Of a stretch of 64,000 bases of DNA, positions 8,897-17,660 are shown in pieces (the first letter of the stretch is position 1; each line of letters starts with the position of its first letter). Origin of the DNA: Spirochaetales bacterium (lineage in GTDB: Bacteria; Spirochaetota; Spirochaetia; SZUA-6; DRHE01); NCBI GenBank assembly GCA_030604195.1, contig JAUVWI010000003.1, positions 30,600 to 94,599 of the forward strand. The letters run 5' to 3'. The notes under the pieces were generated by a model, which did no database searches, was not told the DNA's origin, and worked only from the letters and a program-made list of their open reading frames with translations. The position numbers were made by a program, and so were the translations under genes.

Positions 8897-9205
8897 ATGC
8901 CCTGGAAAATGATCGGTTTTTTAGTAGTGCTGGTGCTGGTGGCTTTTTTCGCCAGCCTCAATATGAACCACCGCGCTGATATTTCTTTAGGTTTCTATAT
9001 TTTTAAGGATGTTCCCATATTCCTGAGCCTGCTGGTTGCCTTCCTGGCCGGCGCCGTGCTTATAATTCCCTTTACCATTGGCGCCTCTATGCGCAAGAAG
9101 AACAAGTTGAAGGAAAAAGCGCAGAAAAAGGAAAAGAAATCCAATCAGCAGATCGCAGAACCGGGTTTGGAAAATGATGAAGAGTTCCCGCCCACCGTGG
9201 GGTGA
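8897..9205 (+). CDS. LapA-domain membrane protein
   Basis: 102 residues. Two membrane segments (about 5-21 and 39-63) enclose a short periplasmic loop with the LapA/DUF1049 pattern (FASLNMNHRADISLGFYIF). A highly charged Lys/Glu cytoplasmic tail follows (MRKKNKLKEKAQKKEKK). LapA in E. coli supports LPS assembly control; the role here is inferred by family only. It starts immediately at the miaB stop and overlaps the next gene by 32 bp. Confidence 0.75.
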   Translation: MPWKMIGFLVVLVLVAFFASLNMNHRADISLGFYIFKDVPIFLSLLVAFLAGAVLIIPFTIGASMRKKNKLKEKAQKKEKKSNQQIAEPGLENDEEFPPTVG

Positions 9206-10394
9206 AATAAAGCGCCTCTTTCTATTCTGGCTTATTCTCTTTTTATCACCGCTGGCACTTCAGGGTAAGCCCTCCCTTGAAGACGCAAAGAGCCTGGAAG
9301 AACAGGGACAAACAGCTGCGGCCTTAGCTGTTTACAGCCAATGGCTGAATGCCAATCCCTTTTCACCTCAATATGGTGAGGTTGTTCTACACGCCTCAGT
9401 TCTTGAGACGGATCCCAACAGACTGCTTGAGTTCCTTATAAGCTCTCTGGATCAGATTAAAAAACAGGGAGAGAATTCCGGTTCCCCTGCCGCGGAAACT
9501 GAAAAGATTGCGCTCAATATTTACCTGCTGCAGGAGTTGGTGGGAAAGATCGAAGAGGCGTGGAGGGGTTATGAGTCATCTGAAGTTATTTCGCCGCAGT
9601 TTAAGTTGAACCAGGCGGCTTTGCTGGTGGAGCAGGGCAGCCTGGAGAGAGCCCTGGAAGTACTGGATGGAATTGCCGCAGTTGTTGCCCTATCAGGCGG
9701 TAAAGAGGGGATGAGCGCCAATAAGGATATCATTATCCGTTCCAGAATACTGAAGGCGCGTATTCTTGTCTTGCAGAATAAAATTGACCCTGCGGAGAGG
9801 ACCTTTCGGGAACTGCTCGCTTTAAAAATTAAAAGTGATTATCTGGCTGAAGCGCTGCTGGCTCTCTTTGAGCTGCTGATACATGAGAAGAGAAGAGGCG
9901 AGGCCGCCGAGGTGCTGGAGGAGCTAAAGGTCAAATATCCGAGATCGCCGGAGTATATACTGGCGCAGGCTATGTGGGAAAACCGCATGGATGCGGCAGT
10001 GATTTTTGCTTTTTCGCCGCTGCGGCTTTTTCACACCTCCCCGGGAAAAGCCATCCTGCCCGATACTGCTGAACCGCAGGCGGCTGAGGTAATTGAAGAT
10101 GCAGTAGTTGAAGAAAAGAAAGCGTATTTACCCGCTTTGCCCGGCCGGGTCTCCTCTGAAGAGCCGCTGGTTTTAGTGCAGGCGGGTTCTTTTAAAATGA
10201 AGGAAAATGCCGAGTACCTGGTTAGTGATTTACAGGGTCTCGGATTTGCGGCGCGCATTGTCAATTTTAAGCTGGATAATAAACTCTATTTCCGCGTTGT
10301 TATTGATCCGCCCATGGCGGTGGAAGAGGCTCAGAAAGAACTTATGCGCCTGAAAAATGGTGGTTTTGAAGGCTATTTACTTTTTCCGAACTGA
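9174..10394 (+). CDS. TPR-like secreted protein with C-terminal SPOR domain
   Basis: 406 residues. An N-terminal signal or anchor (LFLFWLILFLSPLALQG) is followed by TPR-like helices (~30-270), an acidic linker, and a SPOR domain (~325-406: LVLVQAGSFKMKENAEYL ... YFRVVIDP). SPOR domains bind denuded peptidoglycan at division sites or poles, so the protein is likely periplasmic and wall-associated. The frame overlaps the end of the LapA gene; ATG at 9174 is the start that keeps the whole signal peptide. Confidence 0.75.
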   Translation: MMKSSRPPWGEIKRLFLFWLILFLSPLALQGKPSLEDAKSLEEQGQTAAALAVYSQWLNANPFSPQYGEVVLHASVLETDPNRLLEFLISSLDQIKKQGENSGSPAAETEKIALNIYLLQELVGKIEEAWRGYESSEVISPQFKLNQAALLVEQGSLERALEVLDGIAAVVALSGGKEGMSANKDIIIRSRILKARILVLQNKIDPAERTFRELLALKIKSDYLAEALLALFELLIHEKRRGEAAEVLEELKVKYPRSPEYILAQAMWENRMDAAVIFAFSPLRLFHTSPGKAILPDTAEPQAAEVIEDAVVEEKKAYLPALPGRVSSEEPLVLVQAGSFKMKENAEYLVSDLQGLGFAARIVNFKLDNKLYFRVVIDPPMAVEEAQKELMRLKNGGFEGYLLFPN

Positions 10395-10401
10395 CAATTT
10401 G

Positions 10402-11907
10402 CTAATTCTCATCCTCCAGAAATACTATCTGTTCAAAGAGGGTATGTAAATCGGAGATCTTCTCCGCCCCATGCACCGTGAGTACAGCAGGAAAAAGGAG
10501 CAGGGTTTTTATCAGCCTGTTATCCTCTCTTTTTTCCGAGTAATCAAAGACAAATGTTTTATCCCCGGTGGTCAGACCGTTGGGGTTAAGACCTTTCAGG
10601 TAGAGAATATTCTCCCCGATATTGAAGACACTGAATCCTCCGGAGTATTCGCTTCCCTTCTCCAGCCAGGTAAAACGGGGAGGAGCAAAGATCAGTTCAA
10701 CACCTGCCGGTGAACGGTATAGTCCGGAAAGCCGGATATCACCTTTGACCGCTGCTGATAACCGTTTATCAAGAAGGCTCTGCTGCAGCTCTTCACTGAG
10801 CTTAACGTAACTGCCCTTGAAGTTATCCCAGAGCTCACTGCCGCGAATAATGACTTCAATGTTGTTAATGGTTTTAGCCTCAACATCTATTCTTTTTTTC
10901 AGAGTATTGATGCTTTCATTTTCGGTATAAATCAGCAGGCGGTTGGTGAGATAGCGCAATGAATCTTTCCAGATATATATTTCCTGAACATCTCCTGAGA
11001 AAATGCTTATGCTCCTTTCGGCGGGATTGAAGAGAATCAGCTCTTCATTTTGACCATTCTCTGTTCCGGAAAGATACCAGGGGCCGGCCAGATACTCTTC
11101 AAAGCTCTCCACCGATTTACTATCAAAGAGTTCGGCGAGCTGTTTCTCCTCAACCGCTTCACCCGGAATATTCTCTTTTGAAGTAAGGATATATTTATTC
11201 TTTTTATACTGCCAGTAGTAGGAGTGCTTCACCAGGTCAAGAATATTTTCCGATTCGATGTCCTTCACATAGGCGAATATGGGAAAACTCGGTCCATTTT
11301 TCTGGCCTAACTGATAGCCTTCCGAACGCTCTATTTCTTCTATCTCAATTGAACCGTCAGCTACGATCTGGCAGATAGGCGCAAAGTAAAGCCCCATTCC
11401 CGAAGGCGAGGGGGTCTTTCTGAATATATCAAGACTCAACCGGCCGATGTTGTTGATGCCCCGGCAGATAATTTCCAGGTTATGATCGCCCACTACATCC
11501 TTGAGGGTAATATTAAAGGTGCGGATATTGGTGGCATTGGTAAGGCTTTCCCAGCTTCGGAGGTAACGTGAGCGTATTGTATCGAAATCTACAACGGCAA
11601 TCTTGATGAGGGCAGTGGCTTCCCCTTTCTTTTTTAGAATGAGAATCTGTTCATCATGACTGTCAAGATCTAAATTAATGTTTACCACCTCAATGAGTTG
11701 TTCATCAGGGTCAAGAGGAATATTAGCCTGTATGGCAGTGGTTGAGCCGTTTTCAGTCATGTAGACCCCTCGCTCCTGTGAAGGGTCCTGTTTAATGTCA
11801 GGGATCACTTTTTTGGGATCATCGTTTATCCTGCTCTCCTGCTCAGGCGGCCGGCAGCCGCCGGCTGTAATTAAAATGGTTATGATGATTAATAATGCTT
11901 TTTTCAT
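10402..11907 (-). CDS. pallilysin-like lipoprotein (TP0751 position)
   Basis: 501 residues from the ATG at 11907. That ATG overlaps the stop of the DHH gene (ATGA) and opens a lipoprotein signal, MKKALLIIITILITAGGC; a start further upstream would bury it. The body has FG-GAP/EF-hand-like Asp-rich strands (LDLDSHDEQILILKK, KDVVGDHNLEIICRG). These recall the pallilysin-related family, and its place in an operon with a vWA protein near cfpA matches T. pallidum TP0750-TP0751. No HExxH protease motif is present, so it is unlikely to be a protease of the kind claimed for TP0751. Assignment rests mostly on context. Confidence 0.55.
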   Translation of the reverse strand: MKKALLIIITILITAGGCRPPEQESRINDDPKKVIPDIKQDPSQERGVYMTENGSTTAIQANIPLDPDEQLIEVVNINLDLDSHDEQILILKKKGEATALIKIAVVDFDTIRSRYLRSWESLTNATNIRTFNITLKDVVGDHNLEIICRGINNIGRLSLDIFRKTPSPSGMGLYFAPICQIVADGSIEIEEIERSEGYQLGQKNGPSFPIFAYVKDIESENILDLVKHSYYWQYKKNKYILTSKENIPGEAVEEKQLAELFDSKSVESFEEYLAGPWYLSGTENGQNEELILFNPAERSISIFSGDVQEIYIWKDSLRYLTNRLLIYTENESINTLKKRIDVEAKTINNIEVIIRGSELWDNFKGSYVKLSEELQQSLLDKRLSAAVKGDIRLSGLYRSPAGVELIFAPPRFTWLEKGSEYSGGFSVFNIGENILYLKGLNPNGLTTGDKTFVFDYSEKREDNRLIKTLLLFPAVLTVHGAEKISDLHTLFEQIVFLEDEN

Positions 11908-12914
11908 AGTTGCGCCTTGGGAAAGTGGATTTTCAGCTTCTCCAGTATTTCGATTTTCGTTTGCTCGAATGAATTCCTGCATTTGAACCCGGCAGCGGTT
12001 TTATGGCCGCCGCCGCCGTAACTCTGGGCAATCTCAGCTACATTGATATTCCCCTTGGAGCGCATGGAACAGCGCTTTATTCCCGCAGAATTTTCTTTAA
12101 GAAAAATAGAAACCTTGATCTCTCCACTCTTCAAGGGTGTGTTAATGATCTGATCGGCCTCTTCATATTTACCATTGGCGGCGATTATCATTTCCCTGGT
12201 CATGGTCTGAATGGCAACATGATTATCCAGCTTTAATTCCAGTGTGGCCAGGACATTGGATAAGAGCAGCAGAGAAGAAATCGAGTTGCTTTCATAAATA
12301 TTGGCGTATATGAAATTAGGGTTAACTCCTTTGGCAACCAGGTCCCTGGCAATTTCAAAGGTAATGGCCGTAGTCTTGGGGTATATAAAGGAGCCGGTGT
12401 CAAATACAATAGCCGTATAGAGTGACTGGGCCATTTCCAGATCAACCTCGATTTCCATTTCCCGGAAAAGTAGATAGAGGATCTCGGCGGTTGAGGAGGC
12501 GCTCTTCTGAATAAGGTTGCCGGCCAGGATATCGCTGTCACTCTCATGATGATCAATAATAAAGTGGGTTTTAACACGGGGAAGTATGAGCTTCGCAATC
12601 TGGCCGATATTATTCAAATCGCTTACATCCAGAACTATCAGGACATATTCATCTATATCTTCCGGCACTTGTTCAGGATTCTCTAAGACCACTGCCTCTG
12701 CAGCGGTTTTGATGAATGAGAACTTTTCCGGAGCCGGGTCTGCATTGAATATTTTTACTGTTTTACCTAATTTTCTTAAGGCAAGGAAGAGAGCGTATTC
12801 GCTTCCCAGTGCATCGCCGTCAGGTGTTTCATGGGCGGTTAAAATGAAACGGTCATGTTCATTTATAAAATCAATAACCGGGCTTAGCTCCATTGACTTA
12901 TCTTTTCTTGTCAT
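11904..12914 (-). CDS. DHH/DHHA1 phosphoesterase (NrnA-like)
   Basis: 336 residues. Predicted Mn-dependent nano-RNase or pAp phosphatase, or cyclic dinucleotide hydrolase, of the DHH family. The motifs are HETPDGDALGSEYAL (motif I), VLDVSD, FIIDHHESD (DHH motif) and the C-terminal DHHA1 signature GGGHKTAAGFKC. There is no PAS or GGDEF part, so it is the short soluble NrnA type rather than GdpP. The neighbouring 7TM-HD protein at 50.4 kb would be the c-di-AMP hydrolase if that signal exists here. The ATG at 12914 overlaps the upstream gene end; an ATG at 12893 is also possible. Confidence 0.88.
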   Translation of the reverse strand: MTRKDKSMELSPVIDFINEHDRFILTAHETPDGDALGSEYALFLALRKLGKTVKIFNADPAPEKFSFIKTAAEAVVLENPEQVPEDIDEYVLIVLDVSDLNNIGQIAKLILPRVKTHFIIDHHESDSDILAGNLIQKSASSTAEILYLLFREMEIEVDLEMAQSLYTAIVFDTGSFIYPKTTAITFEIARDLVAKGVNPNFIYANIYESNSISSLLLLSNVLATLELKLDNHVAIQTMTREMIIAANGKYEEADQIINTPLKSGEIKVSIFLKENSAGIKRCSMRSKGNINVAEIAQSYGGGGHKTAAGFKCRNSFEQTKIEILEKLKIHFPKAQL

Positions 12915-14040
12915 TAAAGATACTGTAACCCCTTTTAAGCCTTGGCTTATCCCTCAATTTATGATAAGGCAGGTCTGCTGCCACAAAGCATCCGGCTTCA
13001 ATTACACAGTTATTAGGTATCTCGGCGTCCATGCCTACAACCGTTATACCGCCTTTTATTTGATCAGGGAAGTCTTGATTACAGACGTTAGAGTTTTTCA
13101 AGCCAATATAAACCTGCTTGCCGATATTCTGGCTGCTTTTTGCTCTTTCGCTGACACAGGGAAGGATAAGGGAATTATATATCACTGAATCAGCGCCTAT
13201 CCGGTTGTGATTCATTACTATTGAATTTATCACCCTGGCGCCTCTCCTGATATTTACATCCTTGAAGATCAGAGAATTTTCCACATAGCCGTCAATCTGG
13301 CTGCCGCCGGATATAATGGAGTTTTTAATTACTCCCTCATTCCGGATAACCGCAGGTTTATCCGAAAATCTGATCTTTTGGAAGCGCTTAATAATCGAAT
13401 TATATTCGCTGCTGTCAATATTGGAAACCAACCAGAGGTTTTTTTTATAGAGTTGTGTTAAATTATTCTGAAAAAAGGTTCTGCCCGGGATGTCTTCAAT
13501 AACATCAAATGAGGTGTGAAGAATGTGGTCAAAAAGCAGGGCGGCAATACTACGGTTGTCAGCAGAGAGGTTGGGAAAGGAGCGAAGCACCTTCAGCAGC
13601 ACTTTACGGCTGGCGCCGTAAATATCCACGGGAATGGTGTCAATGGAGAATTTGAGTAATTCATGCGGCGAGGCAGTCATGACACTGGTAAGAATATCAG
13701 GATCGAGTTGGTTGATAGCAGATAATGTAGAGAGAAATATGAAATCCGCATTTTCGCTTTCAATCCGGTTAATAAACTTTTGTATACCCTTCTCCAGTAA
13801 AATCACCGGAGTGTTGTTCTCCGGCCAGCGGTTTAATGCTGAAGAGATAATACTGCCTGAGCGATTATCAGTTACAAGTAAATAGACGCATTGCGGGCAA
13901 TCCTGGAAATTGGCCAGCAAGAAATCGATAAAAAGATACTCGCCCCAAAAAGGAAATGCAGCAGCGGGAAAATGTTTTTTAAAACCGGGAATATCCCCGG
14001 AGAAACCTTTTTCGAAAAGGTAAATTGAAAAATTCTTCAA
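12898..14040 (-). CDS. GlgD-like pseudo-nucleotidyltransferase with left-handed beta-helix
   Basis: 380 residues. The N-terminus resembles GlgC/GlgD (AAAFPFWGEYLFIDFLLANF corresponds to the family's PFGGRYRLIDFxLSN), but the GxGxRL nucleotide-binding loop is missing, as in GlgD. The C-terminal ~140 residues have hexapeptide periodicity (IIKNSIISGGSQIDGYVENS, and VINSIVMNHNRIGADSVIYN after it), typical of the beta-helix. It is therefore probably a non-catalytic or sugar-phosphate-sensing homologue. It is coupled to the vWA gene by a 4-bp overlap. Confidence 0.65.
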   Translation of the reverse strand: MKNFSIYLFEKGFSGDIPGFKKHFPAAAFPFWGEYLFIDFLLANFQDCPQCVYLLVTDNRSGSIISSALNRWPENNTPVILLEKGIQKFINRIESENADFIFLSTLSAINQLDPDILTSVMTASPHELLKFSIDTIPVDIYGASRKVLLKVLRSFPNLSADNRSIAALLFDHILHTSFDVIEDIPGRTFFQNNLTQLYKKNLWLVSNIDSSEYNSIIKRFQKIRFSDKPAVIRNEGVIKNSIISGGSQIDGYVENSLIFKDVNIRRGARVINSIVMNHNRIGADSVIYNSLILPCVSERAKSSQNIGKQVYIGLKNSNVCNQDFPDQIKGGITVVGMDAEIPNNCVIEAGCFVAADLPYHKLRDKPRLKRGYSIFNDKKR

Positions 14041-15440
14041 CTCTTCTCCGCGGCGACTAATTTAGCAGTAAGATAACTGCCGTTTTTCAATCTCACCTGA
14101 AAAGTAAAACCGCGTACATCGGCGGGCACATCGCGCAGCCTGGGAAAGCATTCTCTTTTAAGTATACTCATTCTTAAAAGATTTTTAAAGACTGAAAGTT
14201 TTGCCAGGCTATGAATAGTTCTTTTAGCCGAGATGGTAATTGTCTGCTCTGCCTGATCTATAAACAGAAGCTTGCCCTCCCTGGCCATAAAGATCTCTTC
14301 CTTCTTGATAATGTTTTCACCCTCGATTTCCAGCCGGAAGCGGATCTTTGTTTTTTTTCCGGCACGCACAGCCCATATAATTGCCGCTGTCAATAGGATA
14401 AGTAGAATCAGTCCGCCGGCCAGGATGAGCCAAATCCTGCAACCGGCTCTTACTTCGAAGCTGACCGGCATGACTGCCGGCAAAAAACCTTCTTCACTGG
14501 CAAAGAGAAATTCCAGGGTTCCCTGGTATTCTCCTTTGCCCGGCGGGTCAGGAACCTGTATCGGAATCTTGATTTCCTTTGCTTCTTCCGGTTCAAGGTC
14601 GACTTGATACTCACCTGTAAGTATATTCTTCTCTTCTTTTGAAGAGATTGATAATAAAATACTGCTGATTATCAGCTGAATAGACTCCCGTTTTTCATAA
14701 CCCTGACTGGCAAGTGTTAGACTTATCTTCCCTTTTCCCTGTGCAGTCAACCTTGAAATTAGCGGTGGTTCCACCAGATCAACTCTACCAAGGAAGTCTT
14801 CAGTTTTAGCGGCCAATTCTTCACTGGTGGGTTCGCTTGATACTTCGCTGTATTTACCGGAGAGCTCCTCAGCTAATTCCCGGGCTGCCTGTTCGGTGCC
14901 GATTCCCAATACATGGATTTTCCAGCCTTTCATTTGAATTATCCTGGTATTTGCCAGGAATTCATGGTTGAAGGAACCATCCGGTGAGTAGTATTTGCTT
15001 TCCGGGGGCGCTTCCTGTTTGCCGTCGGTTATTAGAAGCAGATATTTTTTGCGGCCGGAATCTGACTGTTTTTCCAATTCCGCGGCTAAAACATCCAGGG
15101 CATTGCCGATATCCGTATAGAGGCCGTCAGCGTCGATCCGGGAGATAGCTGCTGACAGGTTATCCTTTTCTTCATTGGTTTTCAGAAAAGCTGATATGGG
15201 AATTTGAGTTTTACCATAAAAGGTTACTACGGTTATAAAGTCACCGGGAATGAGCAGTTGATCGATAATTGCAGTACGGACATACTCTTTAACCGCGTCT
15301 ATTTCCTCTATCATGGAAGAAGACTTATCCAATGCTATAATAACATCTACCGGTTCCTCTCGTTTATCGGCGTGGACAAATGTACCTGCCAAAATGAAAA
15401 AAACTGCTAAAAAAAGGCTGAAATATTTGGGGGCTTCCAT
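14037..15440 (-). CDS. vWA-domain membrane protein (TP0750-like)
   Basis: 467 residues from ATG 15440, chosen because an AAGGAGAA lies at the right distance and the signal sequence begins there. The vWA domain (~30-220) has a full MIDAS: DKSSS at 38-42, the Thr in LYTDIGNAL, and Asp in LLITDGKQE. So it should bind a divalent metal and a protein ligand outside the cytoplasm. A beta-sandwich region follows, then one membrane helix (about residues 345-367, LILAGGLILLILLTAAIIW) and a ~100-residue cytoplasmic tail. Position and domain agree with TP0750 of T. pallidum, which lies next to pallilysin. Confidence 0.8.
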   Translation of the reverse strand: MEAPKYFSLFLAVFFILAGTFVHADKREEPVDVIIALDKSSSMIEEIDAVKEYVRTAIIDQLLIPGDFITVVTFYGKTQIPISAFLKTNEEKDNLSAAISRIDADGLYTDIGNALDVLAAELEKQSDSGRKKYLLLITDGKQEAPPESKYYSPDGSFNHEFLANTRIIQMKGWKIHVLGIGTEQAARELAEELSGKYSEVSSEPTSEELAAKTEDFLGRVDLVEPPLISRLTAQGKGKISLTLASQGYEKRESIQLIISSILLSISSKEEKNILTGEYQVDLEPEEAKEIKIPIQVPDPPGKGEYQGTLEFLFASEEGFLPAVMPVSFEVRAGCRIWLILAGGLILLILLTAAIIWAVRAGKKTKIRFRLEIEGENIIKKEEIFMAREGKLLFIDQAEQTITISAKRTIHSLAKLSVFKNLLRMSILKRECFPRLRDVPADVRGFTFQVRLKNGSYLTAKLVAAEKS

Positions 15441-15453
15441 ATTCTTCTCCTTT

Positions 15454-15541
15454 ATTATAGCATGCACCAAATAGAGGTAAAATGAAAGAGAAAAAAATAA
15501 AAATAAAATAGGCTTTACATTTTATCCCTGGTGTGGATAAT
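15454..15541. promoter_or_regulatory. divergent promoters, vWA operon and cfpA
   Basis: Rightward: TTTACA at 15514-15519 and GATAAT at 15536-15541 with 16 bp between, about 28 bases before the AAGGAG of cfpA. Leftward: TTTACC (15481-15476) and TATAAT (15459-15454), also 16 bp apart. The leftward pair would start transcription almost at the Shine-Dalgarno of the vWA gene. The rest of this 136-bp gap is A-rich and shows no gene. Confidence 0.4.
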
Positions 15542-15576
15542 TGTAGTTAGAATAAAATAGGTAAGGAGTGTGAATT

Positions 15577-17592
15577 ATGGGAAGCATTGAACTGCCGAAG
15601 AGTCCTAATATTTTTCATCCTGAAAAACCGAGCGCTGTGGGTTCACGCAACTCCCTGGCTCAGGAGTTTCGTGATCAACAGGCTGAGGTCGATCTGCTTT
15701 TGGGTGAAGAGGTAGATAAAGTACTAAATCATGTAGGCTCAAAACTACCTAAGGAAGTATTGAGCAACCTGGATGTCATGGGGGGGTTAAAGGAAAAGGT
15801 CTATAACTACTTCAACCAGAATTACCAGAACATGTTTAACCGCTACACTGTTACTACAGAAGATGAGATGGTAAAAAAAGTCAGGGGCTTCATCGATAAA
15901 GAGGAAATGAAGAGCCTGGCCAAGTATACCCCAAGGGAGATAGCTGCACTGCTGGATGCCATCGGGGGTGTGGATAAGTTTAATACCGGTGAGATCGAGA
16001 AGTCTATTGTAAACATGTACGGCCATCTGCAGGGTCATGTGCAGAGGGGGGTAAATGATCTTGAAAACCTGACCAACTCCCTTTTACGCCAGAAAACCGA
16101 TGTCGGAGCCTTTATCCGCGGCGAGAATGCCTACTCAATTGTGAAGTGTTCTTTCAAGGATAATATCTACAGGCCCAGGACGGTAACTGATGTGAAACTT
16201 TCAGTTAATATTCTTGACTCAGAGTTGATCAGCCCGATTTTTCAGTATCAGGCAACTGTGGAATATCTGGTCAAGGACCTTATCTCCAAACAAATAATGG
16301 ATCTTCTGGACAGGGAAGTTGACAAGCTGAAAGACCAGATTATCGATGAAGGCAGAGAAGAGCTGAACGATACGGAAGTGATCTTTGAAAAGATGGGGCG
16401 CGTGGAAAATTATACCTCGGATGATAAAGAGAATGAAAAATCCAAACGTTATAGCTTCTTCGCCAAGTCCCTGATGGATAGAGTAGAGGGTTTAAGAGCG
16501 GAAATTGATCCTGAGGAGTTCGATCCTATCAATATACGTGAAAACATCAAAAAGATCATGGATATTGAAAACATCCGTAACCGCGGTTTTAATACGGCTA
16601 TTAACTCCATCACCTCTATTCTGGATACCTCCAAGATGGGTTATCAGTATGTGGAAAACCTGAAAAATGCCAGGGAGCTTATTGTCAGGGAATATGAAGA
16701 GACTGACCCGACCAAGCTTCCCGACGAGCGCTATGCTATTCGCATGAAGTACTATGATAATGGCCAGATAATCGAGGAACAGAAAGCTTTTGATGTAATG
16801 ATCAAATCTCTGGAAGTGGAAGTGCAGCACCTGAGGGATATTCTGGAGGTCGTTTATGAAGATACCAAGTTTATGCGCGGTATCAAGGATTTTAATGACC
16901 TGGCCAAACGGGTAAAGAACAAGATCAGGCGAAAGATCAAAGCGGTAACCGGTGATCCCGTATACGAAGACATTGAGAAGAGTTGGGACGAGATTTCCTT
17001 TGTGCGCGCTGCCGATACCGAGGTTGAAAGGCATAACCGTACCTACCTGCCTGAAAAGGATAAGATCAAACGCAACTTGATTCTTGTTAAGGATAAACTA
17101 CAGACTGTATACGGCTATCGTTATCCGATCCAGAGACGGGTCATGGAAGACAGGCTGACTTTCCTGCAGAAGGAATTTGACGGGTTTGATTATATAATCA
17201 ATCCTTATCACCTGCAGGGCGGGGTGCTCATGGATGTAGATATCACCTCAATTAAGAGGAAAAAGGCTACTCTGGACGGCATGGCCAATGTGCTGAATGA
17301 GTTCCTCCACGGTATTTCCAAGGGTTTCCAGGATGCAGCCTTTGCCGCTTTTTCCAGAAGGAGATCAACGGTACGCGAGGATATTGCCCAGTCTTTTAGC
17401 GTAGAAGCTGAAGAGTCAGGCAGGAAGGCCGCCGGCAGTGATTATCTCGACCTTCTGAATGAACCTGAAGCAACTCCGGCAGCAAAAGCTCCCCGGGCTC
17501 CAAGAGCAAAGCAGGGTGTTGTGGATGCTCCCAAAAAAGGAAGAGGCAAAAGGGGAAGACCCCGCAGATCATCCGGCTTGAAAGAAATATAA
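15577..17592 (+). CDS. cfpA: cytoplasmic filament protein A
   Basis: 671 residues. CfpA builds the ribbon of cytoplasmic filaments that runs under the flagella in treponemes; it is unique to spirochaetes. The protein is soluble, highly charged and largely helical, with long coiled-coil-prone stretches (about 85-130, 250-330, 390-520), and has the family length. I recognise it by the N-terminal block ([16 protein letters not shown]) and by neighbourhood, as in T. pallidum TP0746-TP0748. The last ~45 residues change character: Ala/Pro/Lys-rich and ending in KRGRPRR (658-664), an AT-hook-like sequence. Start is ATG behind AAGGAG; a strong terminator follows. Confidence 0.9.
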   Translation: MGSIELPKSPNIFHPEKPSAVGSRNSLAQEFRDQQAEVDLLLGEEVDKVLNHVGSKLPKEVLSNLDVMGGLKEKVYNYFNQNYQNMFNRYTVTTEDEMVKKVRGFIDKEEMKSLAKYTPREIAALLDAIGGVDKFNTGEIEKSIVNMYGHLQGHVQRGVNDLENLTNSLLRQKTDVGAFIRGENAYSIVKCSFKDNIYRPRTVTDVKLSVNILDSELISPIFQYQATVEYLVKDLISKQIMDLLDREVDKLKDQIIDEGREELNDTEVIFEKMGRVENYTSDDKENEKSKRYSFFAKSLMDRVEGLRAEIDPEEFDPINIRENIKKIMDIENIRNRGFNTAINSITSILDTSKMGYQYVENLKNARELIVREYEETDPTKLPDERYAIRMKYYDNGQIIEEQKAFDVMIKSLEVEVQHLRDILEVVYEDTKFMRGIKDFNDLAKRVKNKIRRKIKAVTGDPVYEDIEKSWDEISFVRAADTEVERHNRTYLPEKDKIKRNLILVKDKLQTVYGYRYPIQRRVMEDRLTFLQKEFDGFDYIINPYHLQGGVLMDVDITSIKRKKATLDGMANVLNEFLHGISKGFQDAAFAAFSRRRSTVREDIAQSFSVEAEESGRKAAGSDYLDLLNEPEATPAAKAPRAPRAKQGVVDAPKKGRGKRGRPRRSSGLKEI

Positions 17593-17606
17593 TTTATTCA
17601 ATTTTT

Positions 17607-17645
17607 ATGGTGGCCTCTTTACCGGGGGTCACCATTTTATTTTAC
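17607..17645 (+). terminator. rho-independent terminator after cfpA
   Basis: Stem ATGGTGGCC (17607-17615) pairs with GGTCACCAT (17627-17635) with one G-T, followed by TTTTATTTT. It should end most cfpA transcripts, so the two downstream genes would get only read-through or their own promoter, which fits a very abundant filament protein. Confidence 0.8.
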
Positions 17646-17660
17646 TAAAGGGAGGGAATA

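Noticed and set aside
10402..11907. A pallilysin-type metalloprotease
   Set aside because: No HExxH or other zinc-protease motif is present in the sequence.
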